From: Thauera terpenica 58Eu
Lineage (GTDB): Bacteria > Pseudomonadota > Gammaproteobacteria > Burkholderiales > Rhodocyclaceae
Assembly (NCBI RefSeq): GCF_000443165.1
Contig: NZ_ATJV01000056.1
Coordinates: forward strand, 1 to 44,077
Reading direction: 5' to 3'
Length of the DNA stretch: 44,077 nt
Under the pieces are notes generated by a model, which saw only the letters and a program-made list of their open reading frames with translations, had not been told where the DNA came from and made no database searches. Position 1 is the stretch's first letter, and every line of letters begins with the position of its first letter. Both the position numbers and the translations under genes were made by a program. Shown one piece after another: positions 1 through 8,831 of the stretch.

Positions 1-56
1 CAAACGCGCCGATGATAGTGAGGTCCGCCCTCGTGAAAGTAGGTCATCGTCAGACT
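1..56 (+). rRNA. rrf: 5S ribosomal RNA, 3' end (partial)
   Basis: The first 56 bases align by eye with the 3' half of bacterial 5S rRNA: the CGCCGATGATAGTG block, the GGTC...CCTCGTGAAAGTAGG helix, and a closing GTCATCGTCAGACT. The 5' half lies outside the window, so an rrn operon probably runs into it from the left. A strong terminator follows ten bases later, which fits the end of an rRNA operon. Confidence 0.88.
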
Positions 57-65
57 AATTATATG

Positions 66-105
66 AAAAACCCCCTTGTGCAAAAATGCGTACAAGGGGG
101 TTTTT
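66..105 (+). terminator. rho-independent terminator of the rRNA operon
   Basis: AAAAACCCCCTTGT pairs with ACAAGGGGGTTTTT around a short loop, giving a 14-bp stem whose right arm ends in a T run. It sits directly after the 5S rRNA end. It may also stop transcripts from the convergent maoC-like gene, because the left arm gives a T run on the other strand. Confidence 0.9.
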
Positions 106-188
106 GCGTCAACGAAAGAATACGTGGGTGAAAGAGCCATTGGTAAAAAAGAGAGGCCTGCGATGCACCTCCCTCCAACAGTACGCGC

Positions 189-638
189 TTAGCTGCGCAA
201 CGGGAGCATCAATTCAGCTTCACCATCGATCACCACGGTTTCGCCACAGGTGCACACGGTTGAAAAAACAACGCGCCGTTTCTCTGCCTTCAGTTCCTTT
301 ACTGTCACCGTCGCCACCAGCGTCTGTCCGATCCGCACTGGAGCCTTGAATTTAAGATTCTGCGAAAGGTAGATACTGCCTGGCCCGGGGAGTCGTGTGC
401 CGAATACCGCGGAGATCAGGCCGGCAGAGAGCATCCCATGTGCAATGCGACCGCCGAACATGGTACTGGCGGCGAACTCTTCGTCCATATGCACCGGGTT
501 GTTGTCACCGGATACGCCAGCGAACATCAGGATATCCGCCTCTGATACGGTGCGAGACAGACTTGCGCTCATGCCGACGCTGAGGTCCTCGAACTGATGG
601 CCGTACATTTCGCTGAAATTGCGTTTGCTCTCACTCAT
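189..638 (-). CDS. MaoC-family (R)-specific enoyl-CoA hydratase, PhaJ-like
   Basis: Predicted 149-aa hot-dog fold hydratase. The hydratase signature is visible as FAGVSGDNNPVH, with the Asp and His expected to be catalytic in the D-x-N-x-x-H pattern, followed by GRIAHGMLSAG as in PhaJ/MaoC proteins. The family hydrates trans-2-enoyl-CoA to (R)-3-hydroxyacyl-CoA, linking beta-oxidation to polyhydroxyalkanoate synthesis; that substrate is inferred. I chose the ATG at 638 because the protein then starts at the usual family position and an AGGACC ribosome binding site precedes it; the 68 codons open upstream look non-coding. It is monocistronic and converges on the rRNA operon. No phaC or phaA is nearby, so a role in other acyl-CoA metabolism is possible. 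Confidence 0.85.
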   Translation of the reverse strand: MSESKRNFSEMYGHQFEDLSVGMSASLSRTVSEADILMFAGVSGDNNPVHMDEEFAASTMFGGRIAHGMLSAGLISAVFGTRLPGPGSIYLSQNLKFKAPVRIGQTLVATVTVKELKAEKRRVVFSTVCTCGETVVIDGEAELMLPLRS

Positions 639-1036
639 TCTGCAGGTCCTGTTGAAAGGGTTTTTTTCGCCTGAGCAGGGGTGCCCGGAGAGCCAAATAT
701 AGCCCATCTGTCCGCTCAGCTGTCTGCACATGCGTTGCTGGGCCTTGATCTTGCGCGAGCTTGAGCGGCACACCGGGAGCTGCCAAGCAGCGCTCCGTGT
801 CCGCCTGTGGTGTCGTGTTAACATGGAAACACTGAGCGGCAACTGGCGACGCTGGCGGGTGTTTCAGATTCGCATCGTTGCGCTGCTGATCTCGATTCAT
901 CGCATGGTGTCCTTGGCGTGACGGGTTTAACGCCGGTGCTGGCGTTAGTCGGATAGTCTGTGTGCGTCTGTCGGCGTCCTGTGCGGACAGCATTTGAGTC
1001 TGTTCCGCAGTGGATCAGTTCAGTCTGGGGTAAAGC
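639..1036. other. 398-bp intergenic region between maoC-like gene and the sugar transferase operon
   Basis: No convincing gene. Short open frames here overlap each other and lack family-like sequence. The region must hold promoters for both divergent genes. The best regulatory candidate is the -24/-12-like element at 740-755; a second GG-N10-GC match at 767-780 has a poor -12 half. The string ATCTGTCCGCT at 706-716 resembles ATCTGTCCTCT upstream of the PEP-CTERM gene (27236-27246). Confidence 0.6.
740..755 (+). promoter_or_regulatory. candidate sigma-54 promoter for the sugar transferase-prsKRT operon
   Basis: GGGCCTTGATCTTGCG has the exact GG-N10-GC spacing of a -24/-12 promoter and a perfect TTGC -12 half. 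The -24 half (GGGCC instead of TGGCAC) is imperfect. It resembles the clearer element at 27278-27293, sharing GGCCT and TTGC at the same spacing. A start near 766 would give a leader of about 270 nt before the sugar transferase, which is long. If real, the operon encoding PrsR would be RpoN-dependent and possibly autoregulated. Confidence 0.35.
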
Positions 1037-2419
1037 ATGCTGAAGGTCTTCGTCCACTATTTCCCGTCTCACACGCTGCAACAGGTGCTTTTTGATGCCC
1101 TGTTGCTGTTTCTCGTCGTCCTGGTTGCGGTGATCTCCCTGGCTTCGCCCAGCGTGCCGGATTGGGCGGTATTTGTTCCGTCGGCGCTTGTCTTTGCGCT
1201 CTCCATGGTGGGCTTGAACACGGCGATGGGGCTCTATCGTCCGGTGATGAAGCGTAGCCACAAACAGGCTTTTGCGCGTGTGGGCCTGTCCTTGCTGGTC
1301 AGCATTCCGGTCGCTTACGGGATTTCCGGGCTCTTGCCGTGGGCCGAGCTGGCACCACATTCCTTCCAGTTGAGCGTGGTGTTGTTGCTTGCGACCCTGC
1401 TGCTGATGCGTGGCCTGGTGAATCAACGCCAGGCCTCAAGTCTGTTTTCCGCTCGCGTGCTCATCCTCGGCACTGGGCGGGATGCTGCGCAGGTGTACCG
1501 CGATCTGACCCGTCCTTTGCAGCGTAGCGTGAATGTCGTCGGCTTCCTGCGTGGAGGCGGTGATGAGAAGCTGGAGGTCGACGGACGTCAGGTGCTTCCC
1601 GCTCAAGGCTTGCTTGAGGCGGTGCACGCGATGAAGGTCAACGAAGTCATTGTTGCGGTGCGTGAGCGGCGCGGTGGCGTTCTTCCCATCCGCGAGTTGC
1701 TCGACTGCAAGCTGGCCGGTGTGCGCGTGGTTGATCTGACTTCATTCTTCGAGCGGGTCCAGGGTCAGGTCAGACTGGAGTCCTTGCGCGCAAGCTGGCT
1801 GATCTACGGTGACGGCTTCCGCCAGGGCTTGACGCGGACCTTCATAAAGCGAGTATTCGACATTCTGGTCGCGGCCTTGTTGTTGATCGTCGCGCTGCCA
1901 ATCATGCTGGTGACCTGCTTGTTGATCCTTGTCGAGGACGGTGCGCCGATCTTCTATCGACAGGAGCGTGTTGGACTTGGCGGCCGGGTGTTCCGTGTCA
2001 TCAAGTTTCGCAGCATGCGGCGTGACGCGGAGAAGGACGGCAAGCCACGCTGGGCGAGCACCAATGATGACAGGGTGACGCGCGTCGGGCGGGTTCTGCG
2101 CAAGATGCGGATCGACGAGTTGCCCCAATTGTTCAATGTGCTGGTTGGAGACATGAGCCTCGTCGGGCCACGCCCTGAGCGTCCCTTCTTTGTTGATCAG
2201 CTCGCACGCGAAATTCCTTTTTATAACGTTCGGCACTGTGTCAAGCCGGGCGTGACCGGATGGGCACAGGTCCGTTATCAGTACGGTGCCTCCGTCGATG
2301 ATGCGATCGAGAAGCTCCAGTACGACCTCTACTACGTCAAGAACCATACGCTGATTCTGGATACGCTCGTGCTGTTCGAGACGGTGCGTGTGGTGCTGAC
2401 TGGAGAGGGTGCGCATTGA
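1037..2419 (+). CDS. PEP-CTERM-associated sugar transferase (undecaprenyl-phosphate glycosylphosphotransferase)
   Basis: 460-aa inner-membrane enzyme expected to move a sugar-1-phosphate from a nucleotide sugar onto undecaprenyl phosphate, the first step of exopolysaccharide repeat-unit assembly. The N-terminal part has four or five membrane segments (about 13-125), then a Rossmann-like domain with the motif ILGTGRDA, then a membrane anchor (about 274-296) and the catalytic bacterial sugar transferase domain. KFRSMR (323-328), DELPQL (360-365) and SLVGPRPERP are the family's conserved motifs. Layout and neighbours match the EpsB-type sugar transferases of PEP-CTERM/exosortase systems (TIGR03013-like). 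It lies 32 bp before prsK and is probably co-transcribed with prsKRT. No other exopolysaccharide polymerisation genes are in the window. Confidence 0.9.
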   Translation: MLKVFVHYFPSHTLQQVLFDALLLFLVVLVAVISLASPSVPDWAVFVPSALVFALSMVGLNTAMGLYRPVMKRSHKQAFARVGLSLLVSIPVAYGISGLLPWAELAPHSFQLSVVLLLATLLLMRGLVNQRQASSLFSARVLILGTGRDAAQVYRDLTRPLQRSVNVVGFLRGGGDEKLEVDGRQVLPAQGLLEAVHAMKVNEVIVAVRERRGGVLPIRELLDCKLAGVRVVDLTSFFERVQGQVRLESLRASWLIYGDGFRQGLTRTFIKRVFDILVAALLLIVALPIMLVTCLLILVEDGAPIFYRQERVGLGGRVFRVIKFRSMRRDAEKDGKPRWASTNDDRVTRVGRVLRKMRIDELPQLFNVLVGDMSLVGPRPERPFFVDQLAREIPFYNVRHCVKPGVTGWAQVRYQYGASVDDAIEKLQYDLYYVKNHTLILDTLVLFETVRVVLTGEGAH

Positions 2420-2451
2420 AATGAGCCGCCCTCTGACGCGGGAAGCCTGAC

Positions 2452-4536
2452 GTGGCAGACCTTGCCTTTTGGGGCTATGGTTTTGCAGCCCTGACCTTCT
2501 CCGTCTTTGCGCTATACGTATTCTTTGCCTGGCGTGGGGGGCTTCCTGGGGGCGTCCTGCTGCTGGCGGTTGTCCTCTCCTGTCTATGGGCGGGCGTCGA
2601 GGCCGCCGGGGCGCACTTCCCCGCTGCAGCGGCGCTGCCAGTGCTGGGTGTGCTCGCGGACATTCTGCGCGCGGCGGCCTGGTTTGCCTTCCTGATCGTA
2701 TTGATGCGCCCTTTGTGGGGCGCGCGCGTGCAGTGGCCGGTCTATCTTGCGGGTGCAGTGGTTGCGAGCCAGTTTGTCGCACTCGCACTGGAGATATTTC
2801 TGCCTGTGGGTGCCCTCGCGATGCGGCCCATGCTGGTGGCCTGGCTCGCCCATGCGGTGGTCGGCCTGGTCTTCGTCGAACACCTCTATCGGGCGCTCCC
2901 TGGTGCTTCGCGCTGGGGTATCAAGCCGCTCTGCATTGCGCTGGGTGCAGGTTATATCTTCGAGCTCTACCTGTTTGCAGATGCGGCCTTGTTCAATCGC
3001 ATCGATGCCGACGTCCTCGCAGTACGGGGTGTGGCGCATGCCTTGCTCATTCCCCTGATCGGCCTTTCCGGCACGCGCAGCCCGTCATGGACCCTGCGCA
3101 TGGCGATGTCACGCGAGATGGTTTTTCACTCCACCGCACTCGCGGTCGCTGGCATCTACCTCCTGGTGATCGCGGCCGCGGCGTATTACGTGCGTTACTT
3201 TGGCGGCGACTGGGGTCGTGCGCTGCAGATGGCCTTGCTCTTCGCTGGCCTGGTGCTTCTCGGTGCACTACTTTTTTCGGGTTCGCAGCGCGCGCGCCTG
3301 AAGGTGTTTCTGAACAAGCACTTTTTTTCCTATCGCTACGACTATCGCAATGAATGGCTGCGCTTCACCCAGGCGCTGGCGTCTGCAGACAAGGGGCTGG
3401 ACCTCGGTCAGTCAGTGGTGAGGGCGCTGTCCGACCTGGTGGAGAGTTCGGGGGGGCTGCTATGGCTGCGTGACGGTTATGGCAAGTTTGCGCTTCACGC
3501 CCGACTGAATCGTCCCGCAGTCGAGGTGCTTGAGTCGGCGGACTCCGATTTCTGTCGGTTTCTCAGCGACCGTGAATGGATCGTCAATCTTGAGGAATAT
3601 CGCATTCGTCCACAACCCTATGGTGGACTGGTGCTCCCGGACTGGCTGTCAAGCCTGCCGGACGCTTGGCTGGTGATCCCGCTCAAGACCACTGACGCCT
3701 TGCTCGGGTTCGTCGTGCTGTCGACTCCGCGGGTGCCGTTCGAGGTGGACTGGGAGGTGCTCGACCTGCTCAAGACCGCCCAGCGTCAGGCCGCAGGCTA
3801 TCTCGAACGCATGCTCGACGCCGAGGCTTTGCTCGAGGCACGCAAGTTCGACGCCTTCAACCGCATGTCAGCCTTCATCGTGCACGACCTGAAGAATCTG
3901 GTGGCGCAGCTCTCGCTGATGCTCAAGAACGCCGAGCGCCATGGACACAAGCCCGAGTTTCAAAAGGACATGCTCGACACCGTGGCGCATGTGGAGGGGC
4001 GCATGCGTGGGTTGATGACGCAATTACAGGAAAAGCGTCCGATCGATCCGCCGCGAACGGTCGACCTTTCCCAACTCATGCGCCGCGTGTGTGCGTCCAG
4101 GCACGGGCAACTGCCGGTGGTCGAATTGGTGGATCCAGTCCCGCTCCAGGTGCAGGTCAGGGCGCACCCCGAGCGCCTTGAGAGAATCCTTGGGCATGTC
4201 GTGCAAAATGCACTGGATGCAACAAACGACGATGGTAAGGTGAGTGCACAGCTCCTTCTTCTGGATGGGGCCAAAGTCAGGATCGTGGTGACCGACACCG
4301 GTTGTGGAATGTCGCCCGAGTTTCTTCGTGACCGCCTGTCACGCCCATTTCAGACAACGAAACGCAGTGGCATGGGAATCGGCGTGTTCGAAACGCGCCA
4401 GTACCTGAACGAGATTGGTGGCGAGCTCCAGTTCGACAGCCAGGTCGGGCAAGGAACGCGCGTCACTATCGAGCTGCCGCGTCTGATGGGTGGTCGGTCG
4501 GAAATTGATGATGGAGCCAGTGAGATTCATGTCTGA
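2452..4536 (+). CDS. prsK: PEP-CTERM system sensor histidine kinase PrsK
   Basis: 694-aa membrane histidine kinase. The N-terminal half (about 1-290) has roughly ten hydrophobic segments, then a GAF-like region (about 305-455) and a kinase core. The H-box reads FIVHDLKN with the phosphoacceptor His at 478; the N-box is HVVQNALDAT, the G1 box DTGCGM and the G2 box GMGIGVF. The HDLKN form and the long polytopic N-terminus are typical of PrsK (TIGR02916-like), the kinase paired with PrsR in exosortase-encoding bacteria. The start is a GTG with GGAAG upstream. Its 3' end overlaps prsR by 8 nt, so the two are translationally coupled. The signal sensed is unknown. Confidence 0.93.
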   Translation: MADLAFWGYGFAALTFSVFALYVFFAWRGGLPGGVLLLAVVLSCLWAGVEAAGAHFPAAAALPVLGVLADILRAAAWFAFLIVLMRPLWGARVQWPVYLAGAVVASQFVALALEIFLPVGALAMRPMLVAWLAHAVVGLVFVEHLYRALPGASRWGIKPLCIALGAGYIFELYLFADAALFNRIDADVLAVRGVAHALLIPLIGLSGTRSPSWTLRMAMSREMVFHSTALAVAGIYLLVIAAAAYYVRYFGGDWGRALQMALLFAGLVLLGALLFSGSQRARLKVFLNKHFFSYRYDYRNEWLRFTQALASADKGLDLGQSVVRALSDLVESSGGLLWLRDGYGKFALHARLNRPAVEVLESADSDFCRFLSDREWIVNLEEYRIRPQPYGGLVLPDWLSSLPDAWLVIPLKTTDALLGFVVLSTPRVPFEVDWEVLDLLKTAQRQAAGYLERMLDAEALLEARKFDAFNRMSAFIVHDLKNLVAQLSLMLKNAERHGHKPEFQKDMLDTVAHVEGRMRGLMTQLQEKRPIDPPRTVDLSQLMRRVCASRHGQLPVVELVDPVPLQVQVRAHPERLERILGHVVQNALDATNDDGKVSAQLLLLDGAKVRIVVTDTGCGMSPEFLRDRLSRPFQTTKRSGMGIGVFETRQYLNEIGGELQFDSQVGQGTRVTIELPRLMGGRSEIDDGASEIHV

Positions 4537-5893
4537 AAAGCAGCGAGCGCTATTGATCGTCGAGGATGATCCCGCGCTGCAAAAGCAGATGCGGTGGGCC
4601 TTCGATACCCGCGAGACGATCGTGGCCGATGACCGGGAGAGCGCGATTGCGCAGTTGCGCCGCCACGAGCCCGCCGTGGTCACGATGGATCTGGGTCTGC
4701 CTCCGGCGCCCGACGACGTCACCGAGGGTTTCCAGCTGCTGCGCGAGATTCTCGCACTGGCCCCGGACACCAAGGTCATCGTGCTCACCGGCCAGCACGA
4801 TCGCGAAAACGCGGTTCGGGCTGTGGGGCTGGGCGCCTATGACTTCTTTGCCAAACCCTTTGAGCCGGAGCTGCTTGAGCTCACCATCGAGCGCGCCTTT
4901 CGCATGCATGACCTGCAGGTCGAGAATGCCCGCCTTGCCGCGGTGGGCAGCAGCCCCTTGTCGGGGCTGCTGACGCGTGATCCCGGCATGCTCAAGATCT
5001 GCCGCACCATCGAGAAGCTCGCCTCCGCCTCCGTTACGGTGGCCTTGCTGGGCGATAGCGGAACGGGCAAGGAAGTGCTGGCGCGTGCGCTGCACGTGCT
5101 GTCGCCGCGCGTCACTGAACGCTTTGTCGCCATCAACTGTGCGGCAATTCCCGACACGCTGCTCGAGAGCGAGCTCTTCGGCTACGAGAAGGGCGCGTTC
5201 ACCGGCGCAGTGAAACAGACCCTGGGCAAGATAGAAACGGCTCACAAGGGCACACTTTTCCTCGACGAAATCGGTGATCTGCCCTTGCCCTTGCAGGCCA
5301 AGCTGCTGCGCTTCCTGCAGGAGCGTGTGATCGAGCGCGTGGGCGGCAGGGACGAAATCCCGGTCGATGTGCGCATCGTCTGCGCCACCCATCGAGATCT
5401 GAAAGCACAGATCAAGGCCGGTCTGTTTCGTGAGGATCTCTACTACCGTCTCGCCGAAATCGTCATTGAAATCCCGCCCTTGAGTGAGCGTGAAGGTGAT
5501 GCGGTATTGCTTGCCCATGCCTTCGTTCAGCGCTATGCGCATGAAAACGGGCGTGGGTCGATGGCCTTGACCGAGGACGCGATCAATGCGATTGACGCCC
5601 ACCCCTGGCCGGGCAACGTGCGAGAGCTCGAAAACTGCCTCAAACGTGCAGTGATCATGGCAGATGGCAATCGCATCACGGCCGACGATCTCGGCCTGGA
5701 GACGGTCGAGGAAGACTTCGAACGACTCAACCTGCGACACGTGCGCGATGAGGCTGAGCGTAGGGCTGTGCTGCGTGTTCTGGCGCGCACCAACAATAAT
5801 GTTGCGCGGGCGGCCGAAATTCTTGGTATCAGCCGTCCCTCGCTCTACGATTTGATGAATCGCTTTGATCTGAAGAAGGAGAGTGGATCGTGA
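4529..5893 (+). CDS. prsR: PEP-CTERM system sigma-54 response regulator PrsR
   Basis: 454-aa NtrC-family activator. The receiver domain has the phosphoacceptor Asp54 in VTMDLGLP. The AAA+ domain has Walker A GDSGTGKE (175-182), the sigma-54 contact loop GAFTGA (222-227) and a Walker B in FLDEIGDLP. The C-terminus carries a Fis-type helix-turn-helix (ARAAEILGISRPSLYDLM). It should be phosphorylated by PrsK and drive RpoN-dependent transcription; in related floc-forming bacteria this pair is linked to PEP-CTERM gene expression. I chose ATG 4529 because the receiver fold begins right after it; the open frame reaches back to 4490. It overlaps prsK by 8 nt and prsT by 4 nt. A sigma-54 promoter at 27278-27293 is the obvious candidate target. 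Confidence 0.94.
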   Translation: MSEKQRALLIVEDDPALQKQMRWAFDTRETIVADDRESAIAQLRRHEPAVVTMDLGLPPAPDDVTEGFQLLREILALAPDTKVIVLTGQHDRENAVRAVGLGAYDFFAKPFEPELLELTIERAFRMHDLQVENARLAAVGSSPLSGLLTRDPGMLKICRTIEKLASASVTVALLGDSGTGKEVLARALHVLSPRVTERFVAINCAAIPDTLLESELFGYEKGAFTGAVKQTLGKIETAHKGTLFLDEIGDLPLPLQAKLLRFLQERVIERVGGRDEIPVDVRIVCATHRDLKAQIKAGLFREDLYYRLAEIVIEIPPLSEREGDAVLLAHAFVQRYAHENGRGSMALTEDAINAIDAHPWPGNVRELENCLKRAVIMADGNRITADDLGLETVEEDFERLNLRHVRDEAERRAVLRVLARTNNNVARAAEILGISRPSLYDLMNRFDLKKESGS

Positions 5894-8694
5894 ATGGCAC
5901 CACAAAGGGCAGGCAGGATTCAGCTTGGAGCATGGGCGCACGGAGTCTGGCGCTGAGCCTGCTTTCCGCGGCTTTGTTGAGCGCTTGTGGTGACAGCCCG
6001 GAGCAGATGATCGCCTCGGCCAAGAGCTATTTGTCCAGCAATGATTCCAACGCAGCTTCGATTCAGCTCAAGAATGCCCTGCAGGAAGATGGCAGTCTGG
6101 TCGAGGCCAGGTTTCTGCTCGGACGCATCCATCTTGAAAATGGCGATATACCTGCCGCGATCAAGGAATTGCAACGCGCCTTCGATCTCGGCTACCCGAA
6201 GGCAGAAGTCGTCCCCTTGTTAGCCCGGGCGCGCGTCCGCGGCGGTGAGTTCGAGCGCGTGCTGGCCGACTTTGCCGACGTCAAGCTTGAGGACGCATCG
6301 GCTCAAGGGCGTCTGCTCGGAGCCGTGGCCGACGCCCAACTCGGCACCACAAAAGTGGCCGATGCCATCGAGACTTATCAACAAGCGCTGGTGGTGCGCG
6401 CCGAGGATGTGGAGGCCGGCATTGGTCTGGCACGCGCCCGGCTCCTCAATCGCGAACCTGAGGCGGCAGAGGCAGCGATCCGGGCAGTCATCGCTCACAG
6501 CCCCGACAGTGGCGAGGCCCAGGCGACGCTGTCAGATGTCATGCAGGTGCAGGGCAAGCCCGAAGAGGCCATCAAGGCGCTGGAGGAAGCAGTGCGCCTG
6601 CGTCCCTCGGTGACGGCCTACCACTACGCGCTGGTATCCCAGCTGTTTCGTGGCGCGCGCCACGAGGAGGCCATAGCGCGTTTCGAACAGATGAAGAGAC
6701 AGGCGCCGAACCACACCTCCACCCGTTATCTGCAGGCCTTCATAGATGCGCGTGCCGATCGTCTGCCCGAGGCGCGCGACGGACTGATGCAGGTTCTCAA
6801 GGAAAGCCCGGACTTCCTGCCCGCGCAACTGCTGGCCGGCACCGTGTTGCTGCGCCTAAACGATCAGGCGCAGGCACGCACTTACCTCAACTCGGTCCTC
6901 AGTCGTGTGCCCGGGCAGGAGTTGGCGCGTACCTTGCTCATCAACTCGCACCTCGCCGCCGGTGAGGCGCCGCGCGCGCTCGAGCTCCTGCAACCCCTGC
7001 TCGAACGCCCGCTCACCGATCCGCGGCTGCTTGCACTGGCGGGGCAGGTGTACGTGGCCAATGGTGACTTTGAAAAAGCTGAGGACTTTTTCCAGCGTGC
7101 CGCCACGGCGGCACCTGAAGACCCCCAGGCGCGTGTGCGCCTTGGCGCAATGCGCATGGCAGGTGGCGATGCCGCAGGCGCCTTTGCCGATTTCGAGAGC
7201 GCTTCGGCGATGGATGACAACGCCATTCAGGCCGACCTCGCGCTCGTTGCCACTCACCTTCGCCGTGGCGAATTCGACAAGGCGCTCCAGGCCCAGGAGC
7301 GGCTCGAGCGCAAGGCACCGCAGAATCCGCTCGTACACAACCTGCGCGGTGGAGTCATGCTTGGCAAGGGCGACGTGCCGGGCGCACGCGCGGCGTTCGA
7401 CCAGGCTCTGGCGCTCAATCCGGACTATCTCGCGGCGGCGCTCAACCTCGCACGTCTCGACATCGCCGAGGGCAAGACTCCCGAAGGGCTTGCGCGCATT
7501 CGCGCGCTTGCCGATCGCGACGAAAAGAGCGTGGAGGCCCGCCTTGCGCTGGCTGACTTGCAACTCGCGACCGCGGCAACGCCCGCCGAGGTGTTCGCCA
7601 CCCTCGAGCGCGCCGAAGCGGCTGCGCCCGGAACGATTCCGCCGGCGCTGGCGATCATCTACCATCATCTGCGTAACGGCGAGATACCGAAGGCTCTTGC
7701 AGCGGCACAAAAACTCGCTGCGGTCTATCCGAACGACGTGCGTTCAATCGATGCCCTCGCGCGCGCTCAGCTCGCGGCCGGTGACACGCAACAGGCTATC
7801 TCGTCCCTCAACCGGCTGGTGAGCTTGCGCCCGCAGTCAACGCTACCTTTGATCATGCTGGCCGACGTGCAGCGCGGTGCCAAGAACGACGCCGCGGCAG
7901 AGCAGGCTTTGCACAAGGCACTTGCGATTGATCCCGACGCGATCGATGTACAGCAACGTCTGGTCGGTGTGATGGCTGACCGCGGTGAGCTTGAGGGGGC
8001 ACTGAAGATCGCACGGACGGTGCAGAAGCAGCATGCTGCGGACCCTGCCGGCTATGCGCTGGAGGCAGGGCTTCATGCGGCAGCCGGGCGCTGGGCTGAT
8101 GCCGTCACCGGCTACCGCCAGGCGCTCGAGCGCAAGGCGGGTGGGGAGGTCGGGATTCGCCTGCATGCAGCACTGATGCGTGCCGAGCGCACGAGTGAGG
8201 CCGACAAGTTCGCCGCCGACTGGCTGCGTCAACAGCCCAAGGACATGACCATGCGCGGCTACCTGGCCGAACGTGCGCTGGGCGAGGGGCGCCACGCCGA
8301 GGCCATGGGGATTTTTTCCAGAATGAACGAAATTTCACCCAATAACGCCCTGGTGCTCAACAACCTGGCGTGGGCAGCAAACCAGGTGAAGGATGCGAAG
8401 GCCCTCGAGTATGCCGAGCAGGCGCAGCGCCTGGCGCCGGACAATGCGGCCATTCTTGACACCCTGGGCATGATCCAGATCGACCGTGGCCAGACCGAAA
8501 AAGGTCTGGGCAATCTTGAGCGCGCGGTAGCGCTCGGTCCAGAGCTGGCCCCGCTGCGACTGAACCTGGCGAAGTCCTACGCGCGTCTGGCACGCAAGGA
8601 CGAGGCGCGCAAGGAGCTCAACACGCTACTGCCCAAGCTGAAGGAAGGAACGCCACTGCACAAGGAAGCCGTTGAACTCTTGAATTCACTCTGA
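5890..8694 (+). CDS. prsT: PEP-CTERM system TPR-repeat lipoprotein PrsT
   Basis: 934-aa protein made almost wholly of TPR helices (motifs such as AALNLARLDIAEGKTPEGLA and ALVLNNLAWAANQVKDAKAL). A signal peptide ends in the lipobox LSAC with Cys33 as lipid attachment site, so it is a predicted outer-membrane or periplasmic lipoprotein scaffold. The family (TIGR02917-like) is restricted to PEP-CTERM/exosortase genomes and probably assists export or assembly of polysaccharide or PEP-CTERM proteins; no molecular mechanism is established. The start is GTG in a GTGA overlap with prsR, with AAGGAGAG correctly spaced upstream; a later ATG (codon 15) is an alternative. A paralogue of nearly equal length lies at 30430-33204. 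Confidence 0.92.
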   Translation: MNGTTKGRQDSAWSMGARSLALSLLSAALLSACGDSPEQMIASAKSYLSSNDSNAASIQLKNALQEDGSLVEARFLLGRIHLENGDIPAAIKELQRAFDLGYPKAEVVPLLARARVRGGEFERVLADFADVKLEDASAQGRLLGAVADAQLGTTKVADAIETYQQALVVRAEDVEAGIGLARARLLNREPEAAEAAIRAVIAHSPDSGEAQATLSDVMQVQGKPEEAIKALEEAVRLRPSVTAYHYALVSQLFRGARHEEAIARFEQMKRQAPNHTSTRYLQAFIDARADRLPEARDGLMQVLKESPDFLPAQLLAGTVLLRLNDQAQARTYLNSVLSRVPGQELARTLLINSHLAAGEAPRALELLQPLLERPLTDPRLLALAGQVYVANGDFEKAEDFFQRAATAAPEDPQARVRLGAMRMAGGDAAGAFADFESASAMDDNAIQADLALVATHLRRGEFDKALQAQERLERKAPQNPLVHNLRGGVMLGKGDVPGARAAFDQALALNPDYLAAALNLARLDIAEGKTPEGLARIRALADRDEKSVEARLALADLQLATAATPAEVFATLERAEAAAPGTIPPALAIIYHHLRNGEIPKALAAAQKLAAVYPNDVRSIDALARAQLAAGDTQQAISSLNRLVSLRPQSTLPLIMLADVQRGAKNDAAAEQALHKALAIDPDAIDVQQRLVGVMADRGELEGALKIARTVQKQHAADPAGYALEAGLHAAAGRWADAVTGYRQALERKAGGEVGIRLHAALMRAERTSEADKFAADWLRQQPKDMTMRGYLAERALGEGRHAEAMGIFSRMNEISPNNALVLNNLAWAANQVKDAKALEYAEQAQRLAPDNAAILDTLGMIQIDRGQTEKGLGNLERAVALGPELAPLRLNLAKSYARLARKDEARKELNTLLPKLKEGTPLHKEAVELLNSL

Positions 8695-8831
8695 GTGCTC
8701 GCCAGCGCTTGTCACAGCACGGCCAATGCTCCTGGCCGCATTTGTCGGGTGCGGATTTCGGTGGCCTCGGAGCCTCTCAGGGCCATGCAGCGCTGGTGTG
8801 CCGCCCTGGAAGGTGATCGATCGAGCGTCAG

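Noticed and set aside
767-780. GGCACACCGGGAGC as a second sigma-54 promoter
   Set aside because: Spacing and -24 half fit, but the -12 half reads GAGC instead of TTGC.
631-993. 120-aa and other frames in the 639-1036 gap
   Set aside because: Mutually overlapping frames in GC-rich DNA without family-like sequence or ribosome binding sites.
2421-2450. Nine-codon ORF (MSRPLTREA) between the sugar transferase and prsK
   Set aside because: Such short frames occur by chance; there is no ribosome binding site or attenuator structure to support a leader peptide.
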